IMG/VR virus record: IMGVR_UViG_3300009177_000038
Span: 1-62,628 of that record
DNA from: a virus
DNA length: 62,628 nucleotides
Reading direction: 5' to 3' (one strand)
In this document: piece by piece, positions 46,219 through 54,807 of the stretch
Layout: every line of letters starts with the position of its first letter
Position numbering within the stretch: the first letter of the stretch is position 1
Notes under the pieces: generated by a model
Databases searched by the model: none
Seen by the model: the letters and a program-made list of their open reading frames with translations, nothing else
What the model was told of the DNA's origin: nothing
Position numbers and translations under genes: made by a program

Positions 46219-46988
46219 ATGAGCGTTGGCATTTTCACTGGCAAAACTTGAACGAGAAGCGCGGCGGTAGGCTCGGTTCACCGCTGCGGCACGGCCGCGC
46301 CTGGTTGCGGATCTTCGGCGGAACCCTGAATTGGAGTTGGCACCTACTGGGTCCCTTCTGTGGCGCATCAGTCAGCGCAACGCAGGCAGACGATCTTGGT
46401 TTCAAGCTGCACGCAGCCGTTCCGGGAGTCGCAGTATGGCTAACCGTCTCCGAGTTCGGCCCGATCAAATCAGCCACACGTTGGCTACTTCGCGATGCAC
46501 GATACGAAGATCGCGAACTCTCGATCGGTGTGCACGATTGGACCGTCTTCTGGCGAGTATGGCGCGATCCGATGAGTTGGAGCAGCAACGTCCCGCGCTG
46601 GCGTCAGGGTGGTTTCCGAATCTTAGACGCTTTGCTTGGCCGCCAGAGGCATAGCGAACGGGAGATTTCGCGAACCGCGGTCAAGATCGCATTGCCCGAA
46701 GCTCAGTACGACGCCACCGTGCGCTTGTACGAGTCAACGTGGAAGCGCCCCCGCTGGTTCGCGCTACACCGCCTCGGATCAGAAGTCGAAATCGCGAAAG
46801 GCATTCCGGTCCCGGGCAAAGGTGAAAATAGCTGGGACTGTGATGGCGATGCCCTCTTTAGCCAGAGTGGTCCGCACTCCACGGTCGAGGCGGCGATAGC
46901 AAGCGTCATTGAATCGGTGCTGAGGTCTCGACGTCGACATGGTGGATCCGTCGAATGGCAACCGGAGCAGCCTGCGACAGCGACGTAG
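46215..46988 (+). CDS. Conserved phage protein of unknown function
   Basis: ATG 46215 overlaps the previous stop. The 257-residue product resembles a family I recall in diverse phages by segments such as DWTVFWRVWRDPMSWSSNVP, WRQGGFRILDALLGRQRHSE, ESTWKRPRWFALHRLGSEVE and IPVPGKGENSWDCDGDALF. No function is established. GC is somewhat lower than the surrounding genes. It is the last gene before the terminator of the rightward early operon. Confidence 0.55.
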   Translation: MNERWHFHWQNLNEKRGGRLGSPLRHGRAWLRIFGGTLNWSWHLLGPFCGASVSATQADDLGFKLHAAVPGVAVWLTVSEFGPIKSATRWLLRDARYEDRELSIGVHDWTVFWRVWRDPMSWSSNVPRWRQGGFRILDALLGRQRHSEREISRTAVKIALPEAQYDATVRLYESTWKRPRWFALHRLGSEVEIAKGIPVPGKGENSWDCDGDALFSQSGPHSTVEAAIASVIESVLRSRRRHGGSVEWQPEQPATAT

Positions 46989-46994
46989 AATGCA

Positions 46995-47026
46995 AAAAAC
47001 CCGCCGGGGTGAGCGGCGGGCCTTTT
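46995..47026 (+). terminator. Rho-independent terminator of rightward early operon
   Basis: AAAAAA precedes CCCGCCG (47000-47006), a GGGTGAG loop, CGGCGGG (47014-47020), then CCTTTT. The hairpin is compact and GC-rich with A-run on one side and T-run on the other, so it could act in both directions. It separates early from packaging genes. Confidence 0.8.
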
Positions 47027-47069
47027 CGAGATCGCTGACCGGCAGACCTCGGAAGGGAACGTAGCACAG

Positions 47070-47945
47070 ATGGCAGCGGCATTTCGAATTGGTCGTGAGA
47101 GCGTCCTCGAACAGGTGTCGTGCGTGCTCAGCAACGACGACGCGAAGGAGCTGAGGTGGCATCTACGAGGCGACGTCTTGTTCATGCCACAGGGCAGCAC
47201 ATTCGGTGCGCAGCTCGAGCGCGCTGCGATGACGTTCGGGTCGAAACCGTGCCGGAAGTGCGGTGGTAGACCCGACCGAGCGGGCAAACCCGGTCGTCCC
47301 GGAACGGGGTTCGTGCCCATGAACGGCAAGGCCTACCACCTGGAGCTGCGCGTGTTTCAGAAGTCGGAAGCGGAGCGGCTAGGCCTAACGGTGGTAGCGG
47401 CGAGCCAGTTGGAAGTCGCACGTCTGCTCGACATCAACGCCGTGACGCCCGCTCAAGTGCGGGAGTTCTTTCCCGAGCTCCCTGCGCTCGCATGTCGGGA
47501 GTGCCCGCGGTGTCGCGGCTGCGGGGTAATCGTCCGTAGTACCCGCGCGAGCGCTCGTCGTCCCATCACCGCCAGACCGACAGGCAGCAGCAAGCGGCCT
47601 GGAGGCGGGGGGGTCGAGCTGAACGAAGGCGACATCGCGCGGCGCGGGAAAGTGTCGCGACGGCTCGCCTACGCTCGCGCACGCAACGCGCAGGCATGCA
47701 TGGCGCTCACGATCTACTACTCGCCGAACGGGTCCCTCGGGCGCATCTGGGTGCTGACGTCAGCAGGGCACAAGATGCTGCGTACGAATCCGCTCAGCCT
47801 AACCCCCGACGTGCTGTTCGCGAACGAACGCGAGGCGCAGCGGCTAAGCCCTAACGACCGCCGGCGCGCGCTGCTCGAAGCCGCGGACGAGCAAGCGCGC
47901 GCGCTCCTGTACGAAGGGGGCCGACTGTACAACGAGGCCCGATGA
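47070..47945 (+). CDS. Zinc-containing protein before terminase (possible late regulator)
   Basis: ATG 47070 with GGAAGGG upstream. The 291-residue product has a zinc-ribbon-like region (CRKCGGRP ... CRECPRCRGCGVIVRSTRAS) and DNA-binding-like stretches (SQLEVARLLDINAVTPAQVR, RRGKVSRRLAYARARNAQAC). Position after the early terminator and before terminase fits late-gene activators of RinA/Q type, but no family match is certain. Confidence 0.45.
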   Translation: MAAAFRIGRESVLEQVSCVLSNDDAKELRWHLRGDVLFMPQGSTFGAQLERAAMTFGSKPCRKCGGRPDRAGKPGRPGTGFVPMNGKAYHLELRVFQKSEAERLGLTVVAASQLEVARLLDINAVTPAQVREFFPELPALACRECPRCRGCGVIVRSTRASARRPITARPTGSSKRPGGGGVELNEGDIARRGKVSRRLAYARARNAQACMALTIYYSPNGSLGRIWVLTSAGHKMLRTNPLSLTPDVLFANEREAQRLSPNDRRRALLEAADEQARALLYEGGRLYNEAR

Positions 47946-48361
47946 GCGCCGGGCACGGTGAGCAGCTCTGGACATACCGGCAAACCGCTGCGTGGCTGGG
48001 CTGGGGCGACACAGCAGCGGCAGGACGGAAGCTGAAGCGGCGCGTGCTCGCGCGGGAGCGTGCTCTACGTCGTCGAATAGCCGTACGGCTCGACGGCGCC
48101 AAGGCACCCAAGCACCGCCTCACGCGTTCGTTGGTGATGCGCTACCTCCCGGAGCTCCGCCGCTCGATCGTTGACGAGCTGTCGAGTAGTCTGAAGTCGT
48201 ACCTCGACGAAATCGACGAGCGCATAGAGGACCGAACTGCCGCGTACGTCTCGGAACACGTCGACCCGCGCCTCGAGCAACTGTGGGAGCGAGATGAGCG
48301 CATCGCAAAAGCCGTCGACGAGTTAAAAATGCGTGTGCGTCGCCTCGTCGAAAAACGGTGA
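47942..48361 (+). CDS. Helical/coiled-coil protein before small terminase
   Basis: ATG 47942 overlaps the previous stop. The 139-residue product has an HTH-like start (LWTYRQTAAWLGWGDTAAAG), a basic helix and a long coiled coil (SIVDELSSSLKSYLDEIDER, RDERIAKAVDELKMRVRRLV). It may act in packaging or transcription. No family is recognised. Confidence 0.45.
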   Translation: MSAGHGEQLWTYRQTAAWLGWGDTAAAGRKLKRRVLARERALRRRIAVRLDGAKAPKHRLTRSLVMRYLPELRRSIVDELSSSLKSYLDEIDERIEDRTAAYVSEHVDPRLEQLWERDERIAKAVDELKMRVRRLVEKR

Positions 48362-48362
48362 G

Positions 48363-48387
48363 AATCGGTCACAATCGCCCAGAATCG
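48363..48387 (+). repeat. Three AATCG repeats at exact 10-base spacing upstream of terS
   Basis: AATCG at 48363, 48373 and 48383, each one helical turn apart, with a fourth copy at 48514. The 171-base gap before the small terminase otherwise holds no convincing gene. Phased direct repeats at this position are what a small-terminase binding (pac/cos) site would look like. Confidence 0.45.
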
Positions 48388-48532
48388 ACAGGGGGTGAGC
48401 GCGTATGATCAGAGACACCGACGCGCGGGATCTGGGAGGGTTCAGCACGGCGCGTCAACGAGAACAAAACCAGCAAGCGCAGCCCAAGCGCTCCCACGCC
48501 TCGACCGGGCGACAATCGGTCGTAGGGAGACC

Positions 48533-49048
48533 ATGGCACGCGGATCGAAGACGCCCGACGACATCGAGGCGCGGTTCCGGACGCACTTCCTCGCAAGCGG
48601 CAACGCGAGCGCGGCAGCGCGGGCAACGAAGATTCCGGTCGGGACAGGGCTCGACCTGGCCAAGAGAGCGCTGGAAGATCCGGCGTTCCTGAAAGCCCGG
48701 GAAGAGCTACGCGCACTGAACCTCCCTGAGGCCGAGGCGCTCATGATGTCGGCCATGCGAGCCGCACACGCGCGAGTCCTCACCGCGGACCCGACGCCCC
48801 AGCAGCTCGCAAAGCTCGCCGTCAAGCACGGCCTGAAGTCGTTCTCGTACCAGAACCCGAAGCCACAATACCTCCGAGGCATTGTGGATGGGTTCGGGAA
48901 GCTGACGGCACACCGACGCTTCGAGGCGGAGAAGACTGGCGAGATCGCAAATGGGCCCGCGGTCGTGATCGTCACGACACCGGAAGAGCCCGCGAACGAT
49001 GCGGCGCCGACGCCCGAACCCGAGACGCGCGATGACGTTGCGTCTTGA
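48533..49048 (+). CDS. Terminase small subunit
   Basis: ATG 48533 with AGGGAGA upstream. The 171-residue product has a start HTH (DDIEARFRTHFLASGNASAA, ARATKIPVGTGLDLAKRALE) like TerS proteins and a helical middle with KPQYLRGIVDGFGKLTAHRR. It lies directly before the large subunit and overlaps it by 17 bases. The acidic tail (DAAPTPEPETRDD) may contact TerL. Recognises viral DNA for packaging. Confidence 0.65.
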   Translation: MARGSKTPDDIEARFRTHFLASGNASAAARATKIPVGTGLDLAKRALEDPAFLKAREELRALNLPEAEALMMSAMRAAHARVLTADPTPQQLAKLAVKHGLKSFSYQNPKPQYLRGIVDGFGKLTAHRRFEAEKTGEIANGPAVVIVTTPEEPANDAAPTPEPETRDDVAS

Positions 49049-50378
49049 GTTCGACCGGCATCAGTCGAGAGCTCTGCGGGAGGCGCAACCCGGAACGATC
49101 TGCACTTACCCATGGGGTCGTGGCTCTGGAAAAACGTTTTTCGGTCGCGGGCTGATTCACCTCAAGGCGCTCGAGCAGCCGGGTCGACACGTCGGCCTAT
49201 TGCTCCCAACGCTCAAGCAAGCGCGGCAGGTGTTTTGGCCGGCGCTGTTTGCAGACTTCGAGGGACCGCTTCGGCGGCGCATTCGCGGCCGCGCAAATCG
49301 CACACTCCTCGAGGTCACGTACGAGAACGGCTCGCGGCTTACCACGTGGGGCGCCGAGAACGCCGGCGGCATCCGCGGACAGCGCTTCGATGTCCTGATC
49401 GAAGACGAGTCCGACGATGTCGATCCCGACGTCGAGCAAGCCGTCGTTCGACCGACGTTCAGTCGGGCGGGCATGAAAGCCCTGTGGGTGAAGTTCGGGA
49501 CGCCGCGTCGCGGTCGTTCAGGCTCGCTCTATCGCTCTTACCGCAAGGCGCTCGCTCGAGTGCCGGGCTATCGCGGGTTTCGCGTCCGCTCGAGCGAATC
49601 GCCGCAAGTCGATCAAGCGTGGCTCGCGCAGGTCGCGGCGGACACGCCGCCCGATATCCTGAAGCGCGAATACGAGGTCGACTTCGACGCCGCCGGCGGT
49701 CTCGTCTACGGCGAGGTCTTCAACGAACCTTTTCACGTTCGCGAGCCCCCGCCGGGCGCTGTCGCGAATCTCATCCTGTTCGGTGGCGACCACGGCTGGG
49801 AAGATCCGGGCGTCCTACTGAACATCGCGCTGTTTGGCTCTGGCCGCGAAGCGGTCGGCTACGTCGTCGACGAGATCTACGAGCGGCACCGCACCGAAGA
49901 CTGGTGGACGGAACGCGGTCGCGAGTGGTTCGAGTGGTATCCCAATCACCGTTTCTTCGCTGACCCGTCGCAGCCCGCACGCGTCGAAGCCTTTCGGCAA
50001 AAAGGCGCGCGCGTCCAAGACGTCGACAACTCGATCGACGACGGCGTGAGCGCGGTTGCCGATCGGTTCTTCACTCGCCATCGCCTTGACGCGGAGGGCA
50101 ACCGAGTCGGCGAGCCATTCTCGCGGCTCTACGTGAGCCCGCGCTGCATCAATCTCCTGACCGAACTCGGCTGCGATGCCCGCACCTACGAGGGTCGCAA
50201 GCCGCTCGACGGCATCGGGCCGTACATGCGGAAGCGTGACCCCGACAACCCCGAGCGCTTCCTCGACGAGATCGTCGACAAGAACAACCACGGCTGCGAC
50301 GCGCTTCGCTACGCGATCTTCAACCACTTCGGCAAACCGGACCGCAGCGCCGCGGGCATGCCGCACGACGCGATTTGA
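49032..50378 (+). CDS. terL: Terminase large subunit
   Basis: ATG 49032 is within the small-terminase gene. The 448-residue product has the packaging ATPase motifs: Walker A GRGSGKTFF near residue 29, Walker B VLIEDESDDVD near 130, and the coupling region with VKFGTPRRGRSGSLYRSYR. The RNaseH-like nuclease part contains FGGDHGWEDPG, FADPSQPARVEAF and DGVSAVADRF, with acidic metal ligands. Drives DNA into procapsids using ATP and cuts it at the end. Confidence 0.85.
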   Translation: MTLRLEFDRHQSRALREAQPGTICTYPWGRGSGKTFFGRGLIHLKALEQPGRHVGLLLPTLKQARQVFWPALFADFEGPLRRRIRGRANRTLLEVTYENGSRLTTWGAENAGGIRGQRFDVLIEDESDDVDPDVEQAVVRPTFSRAGMKALWVKFGTPRRGRSGSLYRSYRKALARVPGYRGFRVRSSESPQVDQAWLAQVAADTPPDILKREYEVDFDAAGGLVYGEVFNEPFHVREPPPGAVANLILFGGDHGWEDPGVLLNIALFGSGREAVGYVVDEIYERHRTEDWWTERGREWFEWYPNHRFFADPSQPARVEAFRQKGARVQDVDNSIDDGVSAVADRFFTRHRLDAEGNRVGEPFSRLYVSPRCINLLTELGCDARTYEGRKPLDGIGPYMRKRDPDNPERFLDEIVDKNNHGCDALRYAIFNHFGKPDRSAAGMPHDAI

Positions 50379-50384
50379 TGTCCG

Positions 50385-51032
50385 ATGGCCGAGCTCCTCC
50401 CCGAGTACTTCTGCGAGCTGCCGCGCTACAAGCGCCTGAGCAAGCTCCGCGCGTACTACGAAGACAAGCAGTACGCGGGGCGTGCTGACTTCTTCACGGG
50501 CCTGAAGGGCAACGAGGGCGGAAAACCGGTCCCGCTCCGTGAGCGCGCGCCCTGCATCATCTATCCGCTGCCCAAGGGCGCGGTAAACCAAGTCGTCAAG
50601 TTCACGTTCGGGAGCAAGCGCTTCCCCGCGCTGAAGGTCGAGGCCATCGAGCCCGACGAAGCGGTCGCGGACGAGCAGCTCAGCGAAGACGACGCGGCGA
50701 CGCTCGAGAAGTTCCTCGCGGCGCTCGTCGACCGTTGCCACATCCGGCCGCTCATGCGCCGGCTCATGCGGCCAGGCCTCGCTGTCGGGGGCGTGTGCGC
50801 GATTCTCGAGCTCAAGGCGGGCCTCTTCCGCGTTCGGAGCGCAAACGTCGAGGACGTCAAGCCGACGTTCCGCGACGGCGACCCCACGCAAGAAGTCCTC
50901 GCGGTTACGTGGGTCTACCAGTACACGAAGTCCATTCCGGACGAGCAGGGCCGCCCGACATCGAAACGCTTCTGGTTTCGACTCGACGTTGACGCCACGG
51001 CGTACCGGGAGTTTGCAGAGGTCGAGGTGTAG
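50385..51032 (+). CDS. Portal protein, N-terminal part before an in-frame amber codon
   Basis: ATG 50385, 6 bases after terL. The 215-residue piece matches the N-terminal half of a long portal (YKRLSKLRAYYEDKQYAGRA, VPLRERAPCIIYPLPKGAVN, VVKFTFGSKRFPALKVEAIE, VYQYTKSIPDEQGRP), ending EFAEVEV at TAG 51030-51032. The same frame continues with PNTAMVWRESKVTEHGLG and is open to 52118, so the full portal would be about 577 residues with codon 216 being amber. TAG (rather than CAG) differs by a single C-to-T change. It could be a lethal mutation, a suppressed stop or a sequencing error. Confidence 0.8.
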   Translation: MAELLPEYFCELPRYKRLSKLRAYYEDKQYAGRADFFTGLKGNEGGKPVPLRERAPCIIYPLPKGAVNQVVKFTFGSKRFPALKVEAIEPDEAVADEQLSEDDAATLEKFLAALVDRCHIRPLMRRLMRPGLAVGGVCAILELKAGLFRVRSANVEDVKPTFRDGDPTQEVLAVTWVYQYTKSIPDEQGRPTSKRFWFRLDVDATAYREFAEVEV

Positions 51033-51044
51033 CCGAACACTGCG

Positions 51045-52118
51045 ATGGTTTGGCGCGAGTCGAAGGTCACCGAGCACGGGCTCGGCTTCTGCCCGGTACT
51101 CTGGATTCGCAACGTCGAAGACGAGGACAACGGCGACGTCGACGGCCAATCGCTCTACGAGGGGCTCGAGGACGAGTTCGACGCCCTGAACTTCGCGCTC
51201 TCGCAGCGCCATCGTGGCATCAACTTTTGGGGCGTTCCGCAGCCGTGGGAATCCGGGGTCGAGGACGACGACGGACCTGACGCTGGCGGCCGCAAAGCCC
51301 GCACGGTGCCGTTCAGCGCGGCCGCGTCGACGGGGCAGAAACCCGTCGAGGCAACGGCGCCCGCGCGTCCGATCAGTCCCGCGAACACGTGGCGGTACCG
51401 GAGCAAGGACGCGAAGATCGGGCTCCTCGAAACGACCGGCAAGGCCTTCGAGTCCGCGTCGCTTCACGTCAACGACATCCGCTCGCGCGCTCTCGAAGCG
51501 ATGTCGGTCGTGCTCGTGAACGTGTCCGAGATCATGAATCGGACCAGCCAGGGGCAGATGAGCGCCAAGTTCTTGGAGCTCGCCTATGAGCCCTTGCTCG
51601 CGCTCGTCGACGAAATGCGCGAGTGCTGGTGGCCCAACGGCCTCAAAGCTCTGCTCTCGATGATGCTCCGCATGGTCGCGGTCCTGAAGGGCGCGAACAT
51701 CTGGATCCCCGGCGCCAAGAAGGCCGCCGAGATCCTTCAAGGCTTCACGATCGAGACCACGGTAGGGCCGATCTGGATGTGCCCGCCCATCGCTGCACAG
51801 TGGGGCGACTACTTCTCGGCTGACCAGGACGAGATCGGCAAAGCGGTCGACAACGCCGTCAAGGCCAAGGACGCGGGGCTCGTTCCCGAGGACGACGCCG
51901 CCCGCTCGGTGCTCCCGTACTTCGATCGCCACGACGTCAGCGACGCCCTCGAAGAGCTCGAGGACGAACGCGACGAGAAACAGGCGCTCGAAGCAGAGAA
52001 GCGCCAGAACGAAGCCCTGCTGTTGCACGGGCTAGCGACCGGCAAGGGCAATGCTCCGCAACAGCCAGGACCGCCAGGAGCAGGCGGAAAGAAACCGCCG
52101 ACGCCTCCTGGCAACTGA
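51045..52118 (+). CDS. Portal protein, C-terminal part after amber codon
   Basis: Same frame as the piece ending at 51032, only 4 codons later (ATG 51045; no ribosome site). The 357-residue part has the portal core: NVEDEDNGDVDGQSLYEGLE, DEFDALNFALSQRHRGINFW, a stem/clip-like region, LHVNDIRSRALEAMSVVLVN, MSAKFLELAYEPLLALVDEM and IETTVGPIWMCPPIAAQWGD. A Pro/Gly tail ends it. It is complete and conserved, so selection has kept it despite the stop. Forms the dodecameric DNA gate of the head if joined with the N-terminal part. Confidence 0.75.
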   Translation: MVWRESKVTEHGLGFCPVLWIRNVEDEDNGDVDGQSLYEGLEDEFDALNFALSQRHRGINFWGVPQPWESGVEDDDGPDAGGRKARTVPFSAAASTGQKPVEATAPARPISPANTWRYRSKDAKIGLLETTGKAFESASLHVNDIRSRALEAMSVVLVNVSEIMNRTSQGQMSAKFLELAYEPLLALVDEMRECWWPNGLKALLSMMLRMVAVLKGANIWIPGAKKAAEILQGFTIETTVGPIWMCPPIAAQWGDYFSADQDEIGKAVDNAVKAKDAGLVPEDDAARSVLPYFDRHDVSDALEELEDERDEKQALEAEKRQNEALLLHGLATGKGNAPQQPGPPGAGGKKPPTPPGN

Positions 52119-54498
52119 AGCGGCGGCGCTTCTACTGTTTCGCGGCCGCAAACGCGCGGCCGTCACGGATTCGCTCAAGGGAGGGCGAAGCCTTGAGAAC
52201 ACGGCGGAGACACTCCGTAGCACGGTCGCGCAAAGCATCGTGGTGGTGCGCGGGATGGGTCGCGCGGCGGGGCTCGACCAGCTCAACACCGAGCTCGGTA
52301 GCCTCGATCTCGACGCCATCGCGGCATCGGATGCGCTCGGCTCTTACGACGCCGCGCGGGCCGCGGCGATCGCCAACCGGTATGCGACGCGCTGGCTCGA
52401 GCTCGCGCGCGACGTAGCCGGGCAGAGCGCTGCCGAGCGGGTGCTCGCCGGCCACGCCGCAAATGAGTCCCTCGACTCGCGCGATCGCATGATCGCCGCG
52501 ACCGAGACGGCGGGCGGCTTCAACGACGGGCGCTCGCAGGCGATTGCGGGTGCGCACGAGGGGCTGACGCTCCTCAAAGTCTGGGACGCGCAACTCGATG
52601 CGTGCCCGATCTGCGCGGCCGCGGACGGCACGATCGTCGGTATCCACGAACGCTTCGCGCTCGGTGAGCCCGGCAGCGTGCATCCGTGGTGTCGTTGCGT
52701 CTGGACCCTGCTCACGATGGCCGAGCACGGCACGGACGCGCTCATTGAGCCCGCGCCCGTTCAACCGGTGTTCGCGCCAGCGGCGAGGCCTGCCGCGGCC
52801 CCGAAACCATCGCCGTTCCGCGGCGAGCAGGTAGAAGGCGGCCGACTCGCCGTCACGCCCGAGACGAAGGCGTGGGCCAAGAAGCTCGACATCTCGCTTG
52901 GGTCCCTCGGCAAAGACGGCGGCAAGGCCGCGCGCGAATCACTTCGCGAAATCGTCGAGTCGCACGGCTTCATCAGCCGGGACTTCGAACGCGGCGCCCC
53001 CGACGCCCTGCATGTCGTCGACATGCCGTTCGCGGGTCTCCATCACTGGGACGGCAAGATCGAGATTGCGCCGAAGACGCTCATGCGTTCGCGCGCGGGA
53101 CTTCGAAAGCTTCAGCTCGGATTCAGCCCCTCCAAAGAAGAACAAGATTGCATCGCGGCTCTCATCCACGAAGAGCTGCACGGCACCTCCCCGCTCCGCG
53201 GCTCTGCCTATCAGGGCGTAGGGGCGGCACTCGAAGAGGCCACGACCGAGCGCGCCGCGCAAACGATCGCGCGCCAGCTGTTTGGCAAATACGAGAGCAG
53301 CATCTACGGCGACGAAATCGCCGGTCTCCGAGAGGTGCTCGGCACGCAAGCGACTGAAGCTCAGATTTCCGAGCTGCTCGACGCCGGCATTCTGCGGCTC
53401 AAGCGCCTCGACCGCATGGCGGAGACGCCCGACCAGCATGTCGCGAACTTCGTCCGGGGCCTGAAGCTCACGCCCGCGCAGCGCACGCGAGTGCAGCGCG
53501 AGCTCATGACCACCGAGTGGTGGAAGCCGGGTTTCAAACCCAAGGCTCTCCCCAAGGTCACACGCACCCGACCAGCGCTCACCGCTGAAGCCAAGGCCGC
53601 GAAGCTCGCTCAGCAGCGGGCCATCAAGGAGGCCGAGCGAGTCCGCAAAGCTGAAGAGCGCGCGCAGATCGCAGCGGAAAAGAAAGCCGCTCGCGAAGCC
53701 GAGAAGGCTGCCGCGAAAGCGAAGCGCGAAGCGGAACGCGCGGCTGCCAAAGCCGAACGAGAAGCGGCCAAAGCCGCCGCCAAAGCGGAACGCGAGCAAG
53801 CGCGACTTGCGGCCCGCGAAGCCAAGAAGCGAGAGGCCGAAGAAAACAAGGCCATCGCCAAAGAGCTTCGGCGGCTCAAGATCGAAATCAATGCACCGGT
53901 GCCGCGTCTACGCGAACATTGGCGCAAGACCTTTGCGGGGGCCGAGTTCAAGCCGAGCGATGTTCGAGAGATCCTCGGGCTCCCGGCGGAGTGGAACGGC
54001 AAGCCACTCAAAGTTCGTTCACGGGTCAACGTCGGACTCGGCGGCGGCGGACTCAGCGTCGACGGTAGCAGCGCCGGGATCTCGATCAGTCGTACGTTCC
54101 GACCGGGCCGCGCTCACCACGATTACTTCTTCCTGGACAAGAAGCTCCAAGGCAAAGGCCTCGGCAACGCGGTGCTCCGCGGTCAGGCTAACGCCTACAC
54201 GCGACTCGGAATCAAGACCGTCGATCTCGACGCGGCGGAAGTCGGCCGATACGTTTGGCCGACGATGGGCTTCGAGCCTGACGCTGCGGGCCTCGCGAAG
54301 TTCAAGAGTGAGTTCGCGCTCTTCCTGGCGAAGGAGGGGCTGCGAGTTCCGCCACTCAGCAAGGTCACATCGCTCGAACAAATCGCGCGCATGCAGCATA
54401 AGGGCCGCAAAATCGGCAAGGAATTCCTGCTCGGCCCCGCCCACCAGATGGAGCGTTTGACGCAATCTCTCGACAGCCTCATAGATCATCTGAAGTGA
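52051..54498 (+). CDS. MuF-type head protein fused to metalloprotease-like and GNAT-like domains (polyvalent protein)
   Basis: ATG 52051 within the portal end. The 815-residue product begins with a helical SPP1-gp7/MuF head-morphogenesis domain ending in LDACPICAAADGTIV and VHPWCRCVWTLL (about residues 175-222). A second part (285-400) has HEELHG (H373, E374, H377) with EEATTE (395-400) downstream, a zincin-type site. A long Lys/Ala coiled coil (512-613) follows, then a C-terminal domain (650-750) with FFLDKKLQGKGLGNAVLRGQ, where QGKGLG (700-705) matches the GNAT acetyl-CoA motif, and VWPTMGFEPDA. MuF polyvalent proteins are packaged in heads and can be injected as effectors. Confidence 0.7.
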   Translation: MLRNSQDRQEQAERNRRRLLATEAAALLLFRGRKRAAVTDSLKGGRSLENTAETLRSTVAQSIVVVRGMGRAAGLDQLNTELGSLDLDAIAASDALGSYDAARAAAIANRYATRWLELARDVAGQSAAERVLAGHAANESLDSRDRMIAATETAGGFNDGRSQAIAGAHEGLTLLKVWDAQLDACPICAAADGTIVGIHERFALGEPGSVHPWCRCVWTLLTMAEHGTDALIEPAPVQPVFAPAARPAAAPKPSPFRGEQVEGGRLAVTPETKAWAKKLDISLGSLGKDGGKAARESLREIVESHGFISRDFERGAPDALHVVDMPFAGLHHWDGKIEIAPKTLMRSRAGLRKLQLGFSPSKEEQDCIAALIHEELHGTSPLRGSAYQGVGAALEEATTERAAQTIARQLFGKYESSIYGDEIAGLREVLGTQATEAQISELLDAGILRLKRLDRMAETPDQHVANFVRGLKLTPAQRTRVQRELMTTEWWKPGFKPKALPKVTRTRPALTAEAKAAKLAQQRAIKEAERVRKAEERAQIAAEKKAAREAEKAAAKAKREAERAAAKAEREAAKAAAKAEREQARLAAREAKKREAEENKAIAKELRRLKIEINAPVPRLREHWRKTFAGAEFKPSDVREILGLPAEWNGKPLKVRSRVNVGLGGGGLSVDGSSAGISISRTFRPGRAHHDYFFLDKKLQGKGLGNAVLRGQANAYTRLGIKTVDLDAAEVGRYVWPTMGFEPDAAGLAKFKSEFALFLAKEGLRVPPLSKVTSLEQIARMQHKGRKIGKEFLLGPAHQMERLTQSLDSLIDHLK

Positions 54499-54635
54499 CC
54501 GAACCGAAGCGAAAGCCCGTCGAAGAAGACTTGGTCGGCGATGCCGATCGGGCCGTCGAGCAGGCGCCGCTCGAGCTCGAGGACTTGTACGATGACGACG
54601 AGGCCGACGAGTCCCTACGACATAGCGCGGAATGA
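54495..54635 (+). CDS. 46-residue acidic protein
   Basis: GTG 54495 overlaps the MuF stop (GTGA). The product is very acidic (VEQAPLELEDLYDDDEADES). Tight overlap supports translation. It may be a small head or assembly peptide; no family is recognised. Confidence 0.4.
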   Translation: MTEPKRKPVEEDLVGDADRAVEQAPLELEDLYDDDEADESLRHSAE

Positions 54636-54783
54636 CATCGCCGCCGCGCTGCGCGTGCTCCGCGAGCATGCCGCGGTAGGGCCCGTGGCTCCGACGGTGC
54701 TCCGTACACTCGCGATGCTCCAGGACCAGCCCAAGCGCTTCCTCGATGCCGCCAAGTCGGTCCCGCACACCGTCGCGGACTGA
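54592..54783 (+). CDS. Small unknown head-region protein
   Basis: ATG 54592 with GAGGA upstream is preferred over 54541. The 63-residue product has a Pro/Thr-rich start and a helical part (IAAALRVLREHAAVGPVAPT). It overlaps the previous frame by 44 bases. No family is recognised. Confidence 0.4.
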   Translation: MTTRPTSPYDIARNDIAAALRVLREHAAVGPVAPTVLRTLAMLQDQPKRFLDAAKSVPHTVAD

Positions 54784-54807
54784 CCACACCGTACAAGGAA
54801 ATCACGA

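Noticed and set aside
48405-48692. Small plus-strand frame upstream of terS
   Set aside because: Arg/Ser/Gly-rich with no domain and overlaps terS in another frame for half its length; treated as noncoding, with the AATCG repeats reported instead.
51030-51032. Genome-wide reassignment of TAG to an amino acid
   Set aside because: Several genes use TAG as a normal stop and no suppressor tRNA is visible in the window; the single TAG in the portal is reported as a local event.
49815-52028. 737-codon open frame on minus strand
   Set aside because: It lies fully antisense to terL, portal and MuF genes, and its composition is what high GC third-position bias produces in the opposite strand.
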